Shown here piece after piece: positions 45,707 through 53,755 of a stretch of 64,000 nt of DNA. Source of the DNA: an uncultured Bacteroides sp. (lineage in GTDB: Bacteria; Bacteroidota; Bacteroidia; Bacteroidales; Bacteroidaceae). Each line of letters opens with the position of its first letter. Positions within the stretch are counted from its first letter, which is position 1. The stretch covers positions 1 to 64,000 of the forward strand of contig NZ_CAJLKP010000017.1 of assembly GCF_905207245.1 (NCBI RefSeq), given 5' to 3'. The position numbers were made by a program, and so were the translations under genes. Below the pieces are notes generated by a model that did no database searches, was not told the DNA's origin, and worked only from the letters and a program-made list of their open reading frames with translations.

Positions 45707-47050
45707 TCAGATTTTATATTCCTCTATCTTCCTGTACAGCGTTGTCAACCCGATTTTCAGTAGCCGAGCCGCTTCCGTCTTGTTGCCTTTCGTGTACTCC
45801 AGCACCCGGGCGATGTGCCGCCTCTCCATGGCCGAAAGTTCAAAACTGCCGGGAGTCTCCTCGTCCGACTGTTCGTAGTGGGCATTCTGAATGTCGAGCG
45901 GCAGGTCGGCAATAGTCAGCTGTTCCCCTTCGCAAACAATGAGGCTGCGCTCTATCACATTGCGGAGTTCACGGATGTTCCCTTTCCACGGTTGCAGTTC
46001 AAGCGTAGTGAGAAATTCGGGAGTAATCTCGGTTATCGAACGGGCCAGTTGCACGGAGAAGTTCTTCACGAAAGCCTTTGCCAACAGGCGGATGTCCCCC
46101 GCACGCTCACGCAATGGCGGCAAGTGCACCTGGAACACCGAAAGGCGATAGAACAAATCTTCACGGAAACGCCCTTTGGCTATTTCTTCGGGCAGATTGC
46201 GGTTGGTTGCCGCAATGATACGCACGTTGACGCGTGTCGGCTTGGTATCGCCTATCTTGATATATTCGCCTGTTTCGAGGATGCGCAGCAACTTCGCTTG
46301 CAGTTCAAAGGCCATCTCACCTATTTCATCCAGGAAAATCGTTCCATTGTTCGCTTCCTCAAAAAGCCCTTTCTTATCTTTCAGCGCCCCGGTAAACGAA
46401 CCTGCCTTGTGCCCGAACATCTCGCTCTCCAGCAGCTCCTTGCTGAACGAGGAACAGTTCACCGCAACGAAATTCTGCCGTGCACGCTTGCTACTGTAAT
46501 GGATGGCCTGCGCAAACACCTCCTTGCCTGTTCCCGTCTCTCCGGTCAGCAACACGGGTACATCGGTCACCGACACTTTCTGCGCCAGCGACACAGCATC
46601 TTTCAAAGATTTGGACTCTCCCAGGATAGAATCGAAAGAGTACGCCTGCCCCACCTTCTTCTCAAGCTTTTCAAGACGGGCATTCATTGCGGCCTTCTCT
46701 ACCGCACGGCTGACGAGGGGAATAATCTTGTTATTGTCATCTCCTTTGGTGATATAGTCGAAAGCCCCGTTCTTGATGGCTTGTACGCCATCGGGGATAT
46801 TGCCGTGGGCCGTCAGGAGAATGACTTCCACATTGGGCGCAGCTTTCTTGATAGCCAGCACCAGATCCACCCCGTTCCCGTCGGGCAGGAAAACATCACA
46901 CAAAGCTACATCGGGACTTTGCAATTCCAACTGTTTCAGGGCAGCCCTGCAATCACCAGCCTGACAGACTTCATATCCCTCCAACTCCATCATACGCGCC
47001 AAAAGGGTACGGATTTGCATCTCGTCATCAACGATTAAAATCTTACTCAT
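45707..47050 (-). CDS. NtrC-family sigma-54 response regulator
   Basis: 447 aa in three parts: receiver with Asp52 (DVALCDVFLPDG), AAA+ domain with Walker A GETGTGKE (near 170), the sigma-54 contact loop GHKAGSFTGALKD, Walker B-like GTIFLDEIGEM and sensor RIIAATNRNL, and a C-terminal Fis-type helix-turn-helix (KGNKTEAARLLKIGLTTLYRKI). It needs sigma-54 RNA polymerase and ATP to activate promoters from a distance. No OmpR-type KdpE is found in the locus, while the kdp operon has a sigma-54-type promoter. This protein is therefore the likely output regulator of the split KdpD system. A -7 box upstream suggests its own expression uses the main sigma factor. Confidence 0.9.
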   Translation of the reverse strand: MSKILIVDDEMQIRTLLARMMELEGYEVCQAGDCRAALKQLELQSPDVALCDVFLPDGNGVDLVLAIKKAAPNVEVILLTAHGNIPDGVQAIKNGAFDYITKGDDNNKIIPLVSRAVEKAAMNARLEKLEKKVGQAYSFDSILGESKSLKDAVSLAQKVSVTDVPVLLTGETGTGKEVFAQAIHYSSKRARQNFVAVNCSSFSKELLESEMFGHKAGSFTGALKDKKGLFEEANNGTIFLDEIGEMAFELQAKLLRILETGEYIKIGDTKPTRVNVRIIAATNRNLPEEIAKGRFREDLFYRLSVFQVHLPPLRERAGDIRLLAKAFVKNFSVQLARSITEITPEFLTTLELQPWKGNIRELRNVIERSLIVCEGEQLTIADLPLDIQNAHYEQSDEETPGSFELSAMERRHIARVLEYTKGNKTEAARLLKIGLTTLYRKIEEYKI

Positions 47051-47099
47051 ATCTTATTCGGATAAGTGTTTAAACTGATAATGCTAAAAACAGGGTGTG

Positions 47100-47107
47100 C
47101 AAATATA
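47100..47107 (-). promoter_or_regulatory. -7 box for the NtrC-type gene
   Basis: The minus strand reads TATATTTG, an exact TAnnTTTG match, 49 nt upstream of the start codon at 47050. The rest of the 281-bp divergent gap to 47331 shows no other clear element. Confidence 0.4.
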
Positions 47108-47331
47108 AAGCTTTTCCCGAATACGAGCGGCACATCTTTTGAACTTTTATAGTAGAGAGCCTGAAAGCCCCGTAACTGATTTCATCGCTTAACTCCATTA
47201 GTACAAGGAGATAAGGGCAGAAAAGAGAGAACAGGCAGCGGGGGAGTTTCCTTTCCATTTTGATAAAACCATTCTGAAATGGCAAGGAGGCTTCACAAGA
47301 GGATTTGATTAATAACTTAAAAAAGAAGAAT

Positions 47332-48669
47332 ATGGAAATCTACAAATTCGATGGAAACGCAACCGCATCCGTAAGAGGTATGCAACATGTGGCAAAACTG
47401 ATTCAAGACAATACGTCTAAAATAGTCGTACTGTCCGCTCCCAAAGATGTCACCAAACATTTGGGCGAGGTAGCCGCCAACTTCTTCAACCGGAACATAG
47501 AGGAAGCACACGACAAAATAACCCGGCTGGAATTCCAGTTCATTGACTTTGCCAATGAACTACTTACGGACGACACTATCAAGCACGAAGCCATCCGGGG
47601 CATTCTCGACTGTTTCCAGGCAATATGGAAATACAGCATGGAGCCTTTCTACGCTACCGACGAAAAGGAAATCCTGGCACAAGGCGAGTTACTGACATCC
47701 ACCTTACTGGGATTCTACTTGCAGGAACAGGGAGTGGACAACAGCGTGATTTGTGCCTTCGACTTCATACGCACCGGCATGAACGGGGAAGCGGATGAGG
47801 AATATATCAGCCGGAAGGTGAAAGAGATATGTAAATCATACCCCGATACGCATCTGTTTCTCACACAGGGAAGCATTTGCAGGAATGCCTTTGGTGAGAC
47901 CGATTGTCTGAAACAAGGCGGAAGCGACTACACCGCCGCCCTGATAGGGACAGCCATACAGGCGGAGGAAATACGGATATGGACAGATGTCGATATACAC
48001 AGCAACGACACACTGGTAGTGAAAGATGCCGACACGATAAAGAACCTGAGTTTCAGTGAAGCCGAACGGCTCATCTACTTCAATCCCCAGATACTGCACC
48101 CGCTTTGTCTGGCTACGGCATGGAAAGAGAATATTCCCATCCGTTTGCTCAACCTGGTGAACCCGGCATCAGAAGGGACTTATATATCCGCCAACAGATT
48201 GAACGGGAACATGGTGAAGGCAGTCGCCACCAAAGATTCTATCACATACATCCGGTTCGAATCGAACCACACGCTCCGGCCTTATATGTTTATCAGCAAG
48301 ATTTTCGATATCTTCGCCAAATACAAGACGATGCCCTGTCTGTTGACTTCATCCAACGATAACATATCCGTAGCCACGGATGACGGGAACTTCCTTTCGC
48401 TCATCCTGCGGGAACTGAATAAGTATGCCCGGATATGGGTGGAAGATAAGATGAGTATCATTTCTGTGGTAGGAAACATGAAGTCATCGTGCATCGAAAC
48501 CGAAGCGCGGATTATGGATGCGTTGAAGAATATTCCGCTGAAGATGATTTCTTACGGAAGCGATGAGAATGATGTGTCGTTGGTGGTCAAGGCAACGGAC
48601 AAGGTGGAAGCACTCCGGTTGCTTGACGAGAAGTTGCTGAAGAAGGAGTGGCTTAAGAAGGCGTCTTGA
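47332..48669 (+). CDS. Aspartokinase-family protein with altered N-terminal motif
   Basis: 445 aa from MEIYKFDG (47332). This start is preferred over 47305 because it places the family's first beta-strand at the N terminus. The kinase part keeps GGSDYTAALIGTAIQAEEIRIWTDVD and the EAERLIYFNPQILHPLCL segment, followed by two ACT-like regulatory regions (SIISVVGNMKSS). The start motif reads KFDGNATAS rather than the usual KFGGTSV, so phosphate-binding Gly and Ser/Thr positions are changed. Aspartokinase makes aspartyl-phosphate for Lys, Thr and Met synthesis. Whether this copy is active is uncertain. It is a single gene, divergent from the NtrC-type regulator. Confidence 0.8.
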   Translation: MEIYKFDGNATASVRGMQHVAKLIQDNTSKIVVLSAPKDVTKHLGEVAANFFNRNIEEAHDKITRLEFQFIDFANELLTDDTIKHEAIRGILDCFQAIWKYSMEPFYATDEKEILAQGELLTSTLLGFYLQEQGVDNSVICAFDFIRTGMNGEADEEYISRKVKEICKSYPDTHLFLTQGSICRNAFGETDCLKQGGSDYTAALIGTAIQAEEIRIWTDVDIHSNDTLVVKDADTIKNLSFSEAERLIYFNPQILHPLCLATAWKENIPIRLLNLVNPASEGTYISANRLNGNMVKAVATKDSITYIRFESNHTLRPYMFISKIFDIFAKYKTMPCLLTSSNDNISVATDDGNFLSLILRELNKYARIWVEDKMSIISVVGNMKSSCIETEARIMDALKNIPLKMISYGSDENDVSLVVKATDKVEALRLLDEKLLKKEWLKKAS

Positions 48670-48733
48670 ATATATTCTCTATATAACCCGTTGGCGGAAT
48701 TAATTCATAATCGCTCAGAAAAGAAGGAAAGGA

Positions 48734-48830
48734 GTGATAAGGTGGTAAGGTGATAGGGTGATAAAGTAGCTGCGCTATATATCACAGAGCGTTATCCCGT
48801 TATCACTTTATCACTCTACCACCTTATCAC
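48734..48830. terminator. Long hairpin of GTGATA repeats between convergent genes
   Basis: GTGATAAGGTGGTA (48734-48747) is the exact inverse of TACCACCTTATCAC (48817-48830). Inside are more GTGATA units pairing with TATCAC units. It lies between the aspartokinase-like and SGNH genes, which converge, and resembles the element at 36202-36258. Likely works as a two-way terminator. Confidence 0.65.
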
Positions 48831-48869
48831 ATTTAGTTCATATCCCGTCTGAAAGAAATCAACCCGCAC

Positions 48870-49670
48870 CTAAAAGAAATTATTCCGTATTTCTTTCGCA
48901 ATATAGCGCCCCATCAACTCCTGCCCTTCTTTATCGGGATGTAAGCCATCGCGCAGATAGCGTCCCCTGCCCGAAGGCTGTTCGAATTTCCCGGTTATAC
49001 CGCTATTAGAGTAGCAATCTATCAGTTGTACGGAGAGAGTACGGCAGATTTCACGCAGAATGGCAATCTTCTCCAGATTACGTTCATTGCGGGTTACATC
49101 ACCGGTTTGAATAGGGGTACAAACAAAAACACGACATTTGGGATAATGCTCCAAAATGGTCTGTATGGCCCAGCGGGCACCGCCTGCCATAGTGGTAACG
49201 TCCACTTCAGCAAGAGTCTTACCTTTCAGAGCTTCCTCGGCAGAGCCAAGATTCTTGTCATTTGTCCCCATAGAAAAGACAAAGACATCGGGAGCCGGAT
49301 ATTGCCCGCTCTCTACCTCGGCTATGAACTTCTGGATATGGACTTTAGAGACATTGTTGTGGCGCATTTGCAATTCACGCTTATCTTCAGTAGGCTGCCA
49401 GCCATTGGATATTCCGGCAAAACCGGCACTTCCGTAATCCTGAGTATCGGGATGGCACGCCCACGTCGCAGAACCTACCGCTACATTATGATGGGTGGCA
49501 AATCCAAGTAGATCGACCACCGTCTTCGACCATTGTTCACCCGCCGTGATGCTGTTCCCATCACAACCGAAATTCATCTTACTGAAATCAGGATAAAGGG
49601 ACTGCGCCTGCAACGCAATCCCTATCCACAGCACAACACAAAGTCCAATCAATCTTCTCATTCCAAACAT
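48870..49670 (-). CDS. SGNH-hydrolase esterase of the mannan locus
   Basis: 266 aa with a signal peptide (near IALQAQS). SGNH blocks: GCDGNSITAG with Ser40, SMGTNDKN with the Asn block, and DGLHPDKEG with Asp241 and His244. The family includes carbohydrate esterases and lipases. As the last gene of a mannan operon, removal of acetyl groups from mannan or manno-oligosaccharides is the favoured role, inferred from context only. It starts 32 bp after the epimerase gene. Confidence 0.75.
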   Translation of the reverse strand: MFGMRRLIGLCVVLWIGIALQAQSLYPDFSKMNFGCDGNSITAGEQWSKTVVDLLGFATHHNVAVGSATWACHPDTQDYGSAGFAGISNGWQPTEDKRELQMRHNNVSKVHIQKFIAEVESGQYPAPDVFVFSMGTNDKNLGSAEEALKGKTLAEVDVTTMAGGARWAIQTILEHYPKCRVFVCTPIQTGDVTRNERNLEKIAILREICRTLSVQLIDCYSNSGITGKFEQPSGRGRYLRDGLHPDKEGQELMGRYIAKEIRNNFF

Positions 49671-49702
49671 CTAAAATAGTTATGAAATAACCTCTAAACC
49701 AC

Positions 49703-50890
49703 TTATGAAAAACGTTCCATTATCTCCATGCACATACGTCCGTTATGATACGGGCATTTCCAAAATCCGGCCTTGTCATCTTCGGTATTCACCGTGCCGT
49801 CGGCATGCACGCTCCAATGCCATTCGCCGTTCCGGTAATCTACCAGATGCCTCTTGATGAAGTCCCAGCAATGAAAAGCCTTGCGCAATGCCACTTCATC
49901 TTCAAAATGTTGGTAAAGATTAACGTGTCCCACCACATTCTCTGCCTGCACCCACCAATGGCGGTCGGTATCGGCCTTCTGTCTATCCGGGAAAGTCTCA
50001 TAAATCATGGCACCGTCAGGCGTCAATCCTTCACCGGCGGCAGCGGCGATAAACTCAACCAGCGGTTCCACTTTTTCCAGTAAAGTTTTATCAGCCAGTA
50101 TCAAAGCGGCTTCATGTATCAGCCAGGAAGCTTCTATATCGTGTCCGTAGGAAACAATGCGATACTTACTCCGCCAATTGTCATCGAAGAACAATTCCAG
50201 ATGTCCAGTCTCAGGATTAAGAATCCGGTCCGTGAATAATTCTATCAAATTGCGGAGTTGCTTCTTGAGGCGATCATCTTTCCATACACGGTACAGATTG
50301 GTATAAGGCTCCAGGATATGCAGATGGGTGTTCATGGTCTTACGTTCGTTCTCGTCTTTATCGCTAAGTCGCATATCGGCAATCTCTCCCCACTGGCGGG
50401 TAAGAGCCTCACAATAGCCATTCTTCACAGAATCGAAGCTATGCTTTTCGATATCCTCGAACAGGCGGACGGCATATTCCAAAGCCTCAGCATCACCCGT
50501 GGCACGATGATATTCGCTCAGCCCGTAGATAGCAAAGCCGATGGCATAGATTTGTTTCTTCGTATCTAACGGGCGGCCTTCGTAATCAAGCGACCAGTAG
50601 ACGCCGCCGAACTCGCGGTCATAGAAATGATCTATCACATAGCGTTTGGCACGCGTTGCCGCAGACAAGTATTCTTCCTTCTTCAGCAAACGGTAGGCTG
50701 CCGAGAAAGTCCAGAGAATACGGGCATTCAATACAGCCCCTTTTTCTGTTTCCGGCATCAGGATTCCGGTTCCCGTGATGCGGCCATAGAAGCCACCGTT
50801 CGCCTTGTCTGTCATCTTGTTCAGCCAAAAAGGAAGAATGTTGGCTGTCAACTCTTCTTCCATCTCTTTTCGCAGATTCGTGATGTTCAT
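49703..50890 (-). CDS. Mannobiose/cellobiose 2-epimerase
   Basis: 395 aa, (alpha/alpha)6-barrel of the N-acylglucosamine 2-epimerase family, no signal peptide, so cytoplasmic. Candidate catalytic His residues are His190 (MNTHLHILEPYTNLYR), His250 (SYGHDIEASWL) and His382 (CPYHNGRM), consistent with the His set of cellobiose 2-epimerases allowing a 7-8 residue offset. In the known Bacteroides fragilis route, mannobiose is epimerised to mannosyl-glucose, which GH130 then cleaves. Both partner genes lie just upstream, which supports mannobiose as the main substrate. Confidence 0.9.
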   Translation of the reverse strand: MNITNLRKEMEEELTANILPFWLNKMTDKANGGFYGRITGTGILMPETEKGAVLNARILWTFSAAYRLLKKEEYLSAATRAKRYVIDHFYDREFGGVYWSLDYEGRPLDTKKQIYAIGFAIYGLSEYHRATGDAEALEYAVRLFEDIEKHSFDSVKNGYCEALTRQWGEIADMRLSDKDENERKTMNTHLHILEPYTNLYRVWKDDRLKKQLRNLIELFTDRILNPETGHLELFFDDNWRSKYRIVSYGHDIEASWLIHEAALILADKTLLEKVEPLVEFIAAAAGEGLTPDGAMIYETFPDRQKADTDRHWWVQAENVVGHVNLYQHFEDEVALRKAFHCWDFIKRHLVDYRNGEWHWSVHADGTVNTEDDKAGFWKCPYHNGRMCMEIMERFS

Positions 50891-50936
50891 AAGATTTTGT
50901 TTTTAGTTTACTTATACTCCGAGTATTTTGCGAATA

Positions 50937-51005
50937 GGCAAATACGTATTGTGCAGATCGGCAAACGCAGATTGTGCAGACCGGCAAACACGTATTGTAT
51001 AATCC
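50937..51005. repeat. Three-copy 23-bp tandem repeat
   Basis: Units of exactly 23 bp start at 50937, 50960 and 50983. Each begins GGCAAA and holds a core like ACGTATTGT or CAGATTGTGCAG. Unit 1 contains the palindrome AATACGTATT. The array ends at the base before the symporter stop codon and lies between the symporter and epimerase genes of one operon. Confidence 0.8.
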
Positions 51006-52385
51006 TCAATCTGTTGCACGTACTTTTTTCAGCTTCTCGTTAATCTCCTCCACGCGCTTCTTCGTCAACGGATAGAAGTACACGACTATCATTGCCATCA
51101 CAGCCACAGCGGCAGGTATCCAGCTCATTAGCAGGTTCAATCCCGTCAATGCTTCCGCTGTTTGCACGGCACCCTCAGCCGTATTATAACCGAAAGATGC
51201 CAATATCCACATCACAGCCGCCCCGCCCATAGCGCCGCCAAACTTCTGCGCCATCGACGAAGATGAGAATATAAGCCCAGTCGAAGCCGTCCCGTCTTTC
51301 AGTTCGGCATAGTCCGAAACGTCGGCATACATACTCCATATCAACGGTGAAACGATACCCGTACAAATAGATATGACGATTTGCATAATCAGCATCATCC
51401 AGAAGCCCGCCGGTGTGCAAGGCAGATAGAAGAACAGAATGCTCAATACCGCCAGTGCCGCCATCGTGGCGATATAGGTGGATTTCTTGCCCAGTCCGCG
51501 CGAAAGGGGAACTGCCAGCACTACCCCTATCATATTAGAAACTTCACCCACTCCGAGGAATAACCCGGCATAGAACAAAATAGTGAAGTCACCCAGGTTC
51601 AGGAATATACTGTCACCTATATAATCTTTGAAGAAATAAGCAGCCGTAGCGCCACGCACCGTATTAAACAAGTTAGAACACAATGCCGCACCTATCAGCA
51701 ACCACCAAGGCACGTTGGCAAGCAACGACTTGAAGTCCTTCCCGATGGAAACCGTAGATACGCTCTTCACGTACTCCCTCGTCATGCTGAAACATAGCAG
51801 GAACACGACGAAGCACAACGCAGCAATCACAATCATGGAATATTGCCAACTGACGGTCACCGAACCGGTCATCTCCCTGAACCACGTGCAAAGCGGCTCC
51901 CAGGCAAACAAGGCTATGAAACTACCACCGTATGCAAAGAACATCCGGTAGGAAGAGAACACCGTCTTCGTGTCCGAGTCATCCGTCATCACCCCCAGCA
52001 TAGCCCCGTATGGAACATTGATAGCTGTATAAACCGTCATCATCAGAATGTAAGTGACGTATGCCCAAATGAGTTTCCCCGTAGGCCCGAAGTCGGGAGT
52101 GGTAAACATCAATATACCGCAGACGGCAAACGGAAGAGAAATCCACAGCAGATAAGGACGGTATTTTCCCCATCGCGTATGGGTTCGGTCGGCAATGATG
52201 CCCATCATCGGGTCGGACACCGCATCCCAAATGCGCGTTACCAACAGCAGGACGCCCGTATCAGCCAGACTCAGCCCGTATATATTAGAATAGAATATAG
52301 GCAGATAATAGGAGAATATCTTCCAGAACATAGAGGAAGACATATCGCCAAAGCCATAACCAATTTTCTCTTTTAGTGTTGCCAT
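51006..52385 (-). CDS. GPH-type oligosaccharide:cation symporter
   Basis: 459 aa with about twelve membrane helices. The N-terminal KIGYGFGDMSSSMFWKI and WDAVSDPMMGIIADRTHTRWGKYRPYLL are hallmarks of the glycoside-pentoside-hexuronide:cation symporter group. It probably carries mannobiose or short manno-oligosaccharides across the inner membrane to the epimerase and GH130 phosphorylase encoded on either side. Confidence 0.93.
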   Translation of the reverse strand: MATLKEKIGYGFGDMSSSMFWKIFSYYLPIFYSNIYGLSLADTGVLLLVTRIWDAVSDPMMGIIADRTHTRWGKYRPYLLWISLPFAVCGILMFTTPDFGPTGKLIWAYVTYILMMTVYTAINVPYGAMLGVMTDDSDTKTVFSSYRMFFAYGGSFIALFAWEPLCTWFREMTGSVTVSWQYSMIVIAALCFVVFLLCFSMTREYVKSVSTVSIGKDFKSLLANVPWWLLIGAALCSNLFNTVRGATAAYFFKDYIGDSIFLNLGDFTILFYAGLFLGVGEVSNMIGVVLAVPLSRGLGKKSTYIATMAALAVLSILFFYLPCTPAGFWMMLIMQIVISICTGIVSPLIWSMYADVSDYAELKDGTASTGLIFSSSSMAQKFGGAMGGAAVMWILASFGYNTAEGAVQTAEALTGLNLLMSWIPAAVAVMAMIVVYFYPLTKKRVEEINEKLKKVRATD

Positions 52386-52466
52386 ACTATTAAATTAAAG
52401 ATTTATAACCATGCGCACGCGAAACTTAAAAACCGTGTCCGAATGCCTTCTCGGCGGGGGTGGAAT

Positions 52467-52523
52467 CAGTCGTATACTGAATAGGGTTCAGTCGTATAGT
52501 GAACCCTATTCAGTATACGACTG
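52467..52523. repeat. Perfect 24-bp inverted repeat
   Basis: Arms of 24 bases (52467-52490 and 52500-52523) are exact inverse copies around a 9-base loop. The arms begin CAGTCGTATACTGAATAGGG, and the loop repeats GTCGTATA. It lies between the GH130 and symporter genes inside the operon (178-bp gap). On RNA it would form a very stable hairpin that could cut readthrough or protect the upstream message. Confidence 0.85.
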
Positions 52524-52563
52524 AAATAGGTTCAATAACGGCTTGATGCCACCGCAAAGATAT

Positions 52564-53739
52564 TTATTTCCGCATGAGTTGCAAATTATTACTAATAAGT
52601 TTCTTCAGCGTCTCCACCGAAGCCGAAGAGGACAATCCGTCCACCGGCGTATTCATGCAGTAATCCGCCAGCTTGTCCACCGTAGAAGTGGCTACGTGCA
52701 TCCGCGTGTCCGACGAGGCATAATAGATGAACACCTTGCCGTCTTCATCCGCAATCCAGCCATTGGTAAAGAGCACATTGCTTACGTCGCCGATACGTTC
52801 CTCTCCCTCAGGAGCCATGAAGTAACCTCCAGGGGTGGCTATCAGGCGTGTAGGATCGTCCAGGGCGGTCATATACATATAGAGCACATAACGCAGTCCG
52901 GCAGCGCAGGCACGCACCCCATGAGCCAGGTGCAACCAGCCTTTCTCCGTCTTTATCGGATGCGGGCCCTCACCGTTCTTTACCTCCTTGATGGTGTGGT
53001 AGTAACGTTGGTCGATGATGGTTTCCTCTTTCACCTCCGCATGTGTCATGTCGTCTACCAAGGCCCAGCCTATGCCGCCGCCGCTTCCGGCATCAATAAA
53101 TCCATCCTGCGGACGGGTATAAAGGGCATATTTGCCTTCTACAAATTCGGGATGAAGCACCACATTACGTTGCTGGCTCTTAGTCTTCAGGTCGGGCAGA
53201 CGCTCCCAAGTCTTCAAATCACGGGTACGTGCAATGCCTGCCGTAGCCGTTGCCGAGGATAAATCGCCCGCGGGGGCATTGTCATCATGACGCTCGGCAC
53301 AGAAGATACCATAAATCCATCCGTCTTCATGGGCGGTGAGGCGCATATCATAGACATTGGTAGCCGGTATCACATCTTCGGGCATCGTGACGGGATAATC
53401 CCAGAAGCGGAAGTTATCCACACCGTTAGGACTTTCCGCCACGGCAAAGAACGACTTACGGTCGGCCCCCTCCATGCGCAGCAACAGCAGGTATTTGCCG
53501 TTCCACTTGATGGCGCCGGAGTTGAGGGCGGCATTCATGCCGATGCGCTCCATTAGGTAAGGATTGGAAGCTTCATTTAAATCATAACGCCAGAAGACAG
53601 GAGTATGCGCCGCCGTCACTACCGGATATTTGTAGCGGGTGAAGATGCCGTTGCCTCCCTCCATGGGTTCATTCTTTCTCGCAATCAGCTCCTCGTGTTC
53701 CTGAAAGAGTTTGTTTACCTTATCATTAAAAGTTTCCAT
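52564..53739 (-). CDS. GH130 4-O-beta-mannosylglucose phosphorylase
   Basis: 391 aa, no signal peptide. Five-bladed propeller with GRH-like features of GH130 subfamily 1: FTRYKYPVVTAAHTP, NAALNSGAIKWNGKYLLLLRMEG, and Asp131 in YDMRLTAHEDG, the residue reported as general acid in the B. fragilis enzyme (from memory). It phosphorolyses mannosyl-beta-1,4-glucose to mannose-1-phosphate and glucose in the cytoplasm, the step after the 2-epimerase. It starts 16 bp after the upstream GH26 stop codon. Confidence 0.93.
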   Translation of the reverse strand: METFNDKVNKLFQEHEELIARKNEPMEGGNGIFTRYKYPVVTAAHTPVFWRYDLNEASNPYLMERIGMNAALNSGAIKWNGKYLLLLRMEGADRKSFFAVAESPNGVDNFRFWDYPVTMPEDVIPATNVYDMRLTAHEDGWIYGIFCAERHDDNAPAGDLSSATATAGIARTRDLKTWERLPDLKTKSQQRNVVLHPEFVEGKYALYTRPQDGFIDAGSGGGIGWALVDDMTHAEVKEETIIDQRYYHTIKEVKNGEGPHPIKTEKGWLHLAHGVRACAAGLRYVLYMYMTALDDPTRLIATPGGYFMAPEGEERIGDVSNVLFTNGWIADEDGKVFIYYASSDTRMHVATSTVDKLADYCMNTPVDGLSSSASVETLKKLISNNLQLMRK

Positions 53740-53755
53740 ATTGATTGTCTTTTTC

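Noticed and set aside
45815..47038. Long open frame (407 codons) on the plus strand opposite the NtrC-type gene
   Set aside because: It mirrors a well-supported AAA+ regulator on the minus strand and has no features of its own.
47070..47285. 71-codon minus-strand frame in the divergent gap upstream of the NtrC-type gene
   Set aside because: It covers the probable -7 box of that gene, has no recognisable domain and no clear ribosome site.
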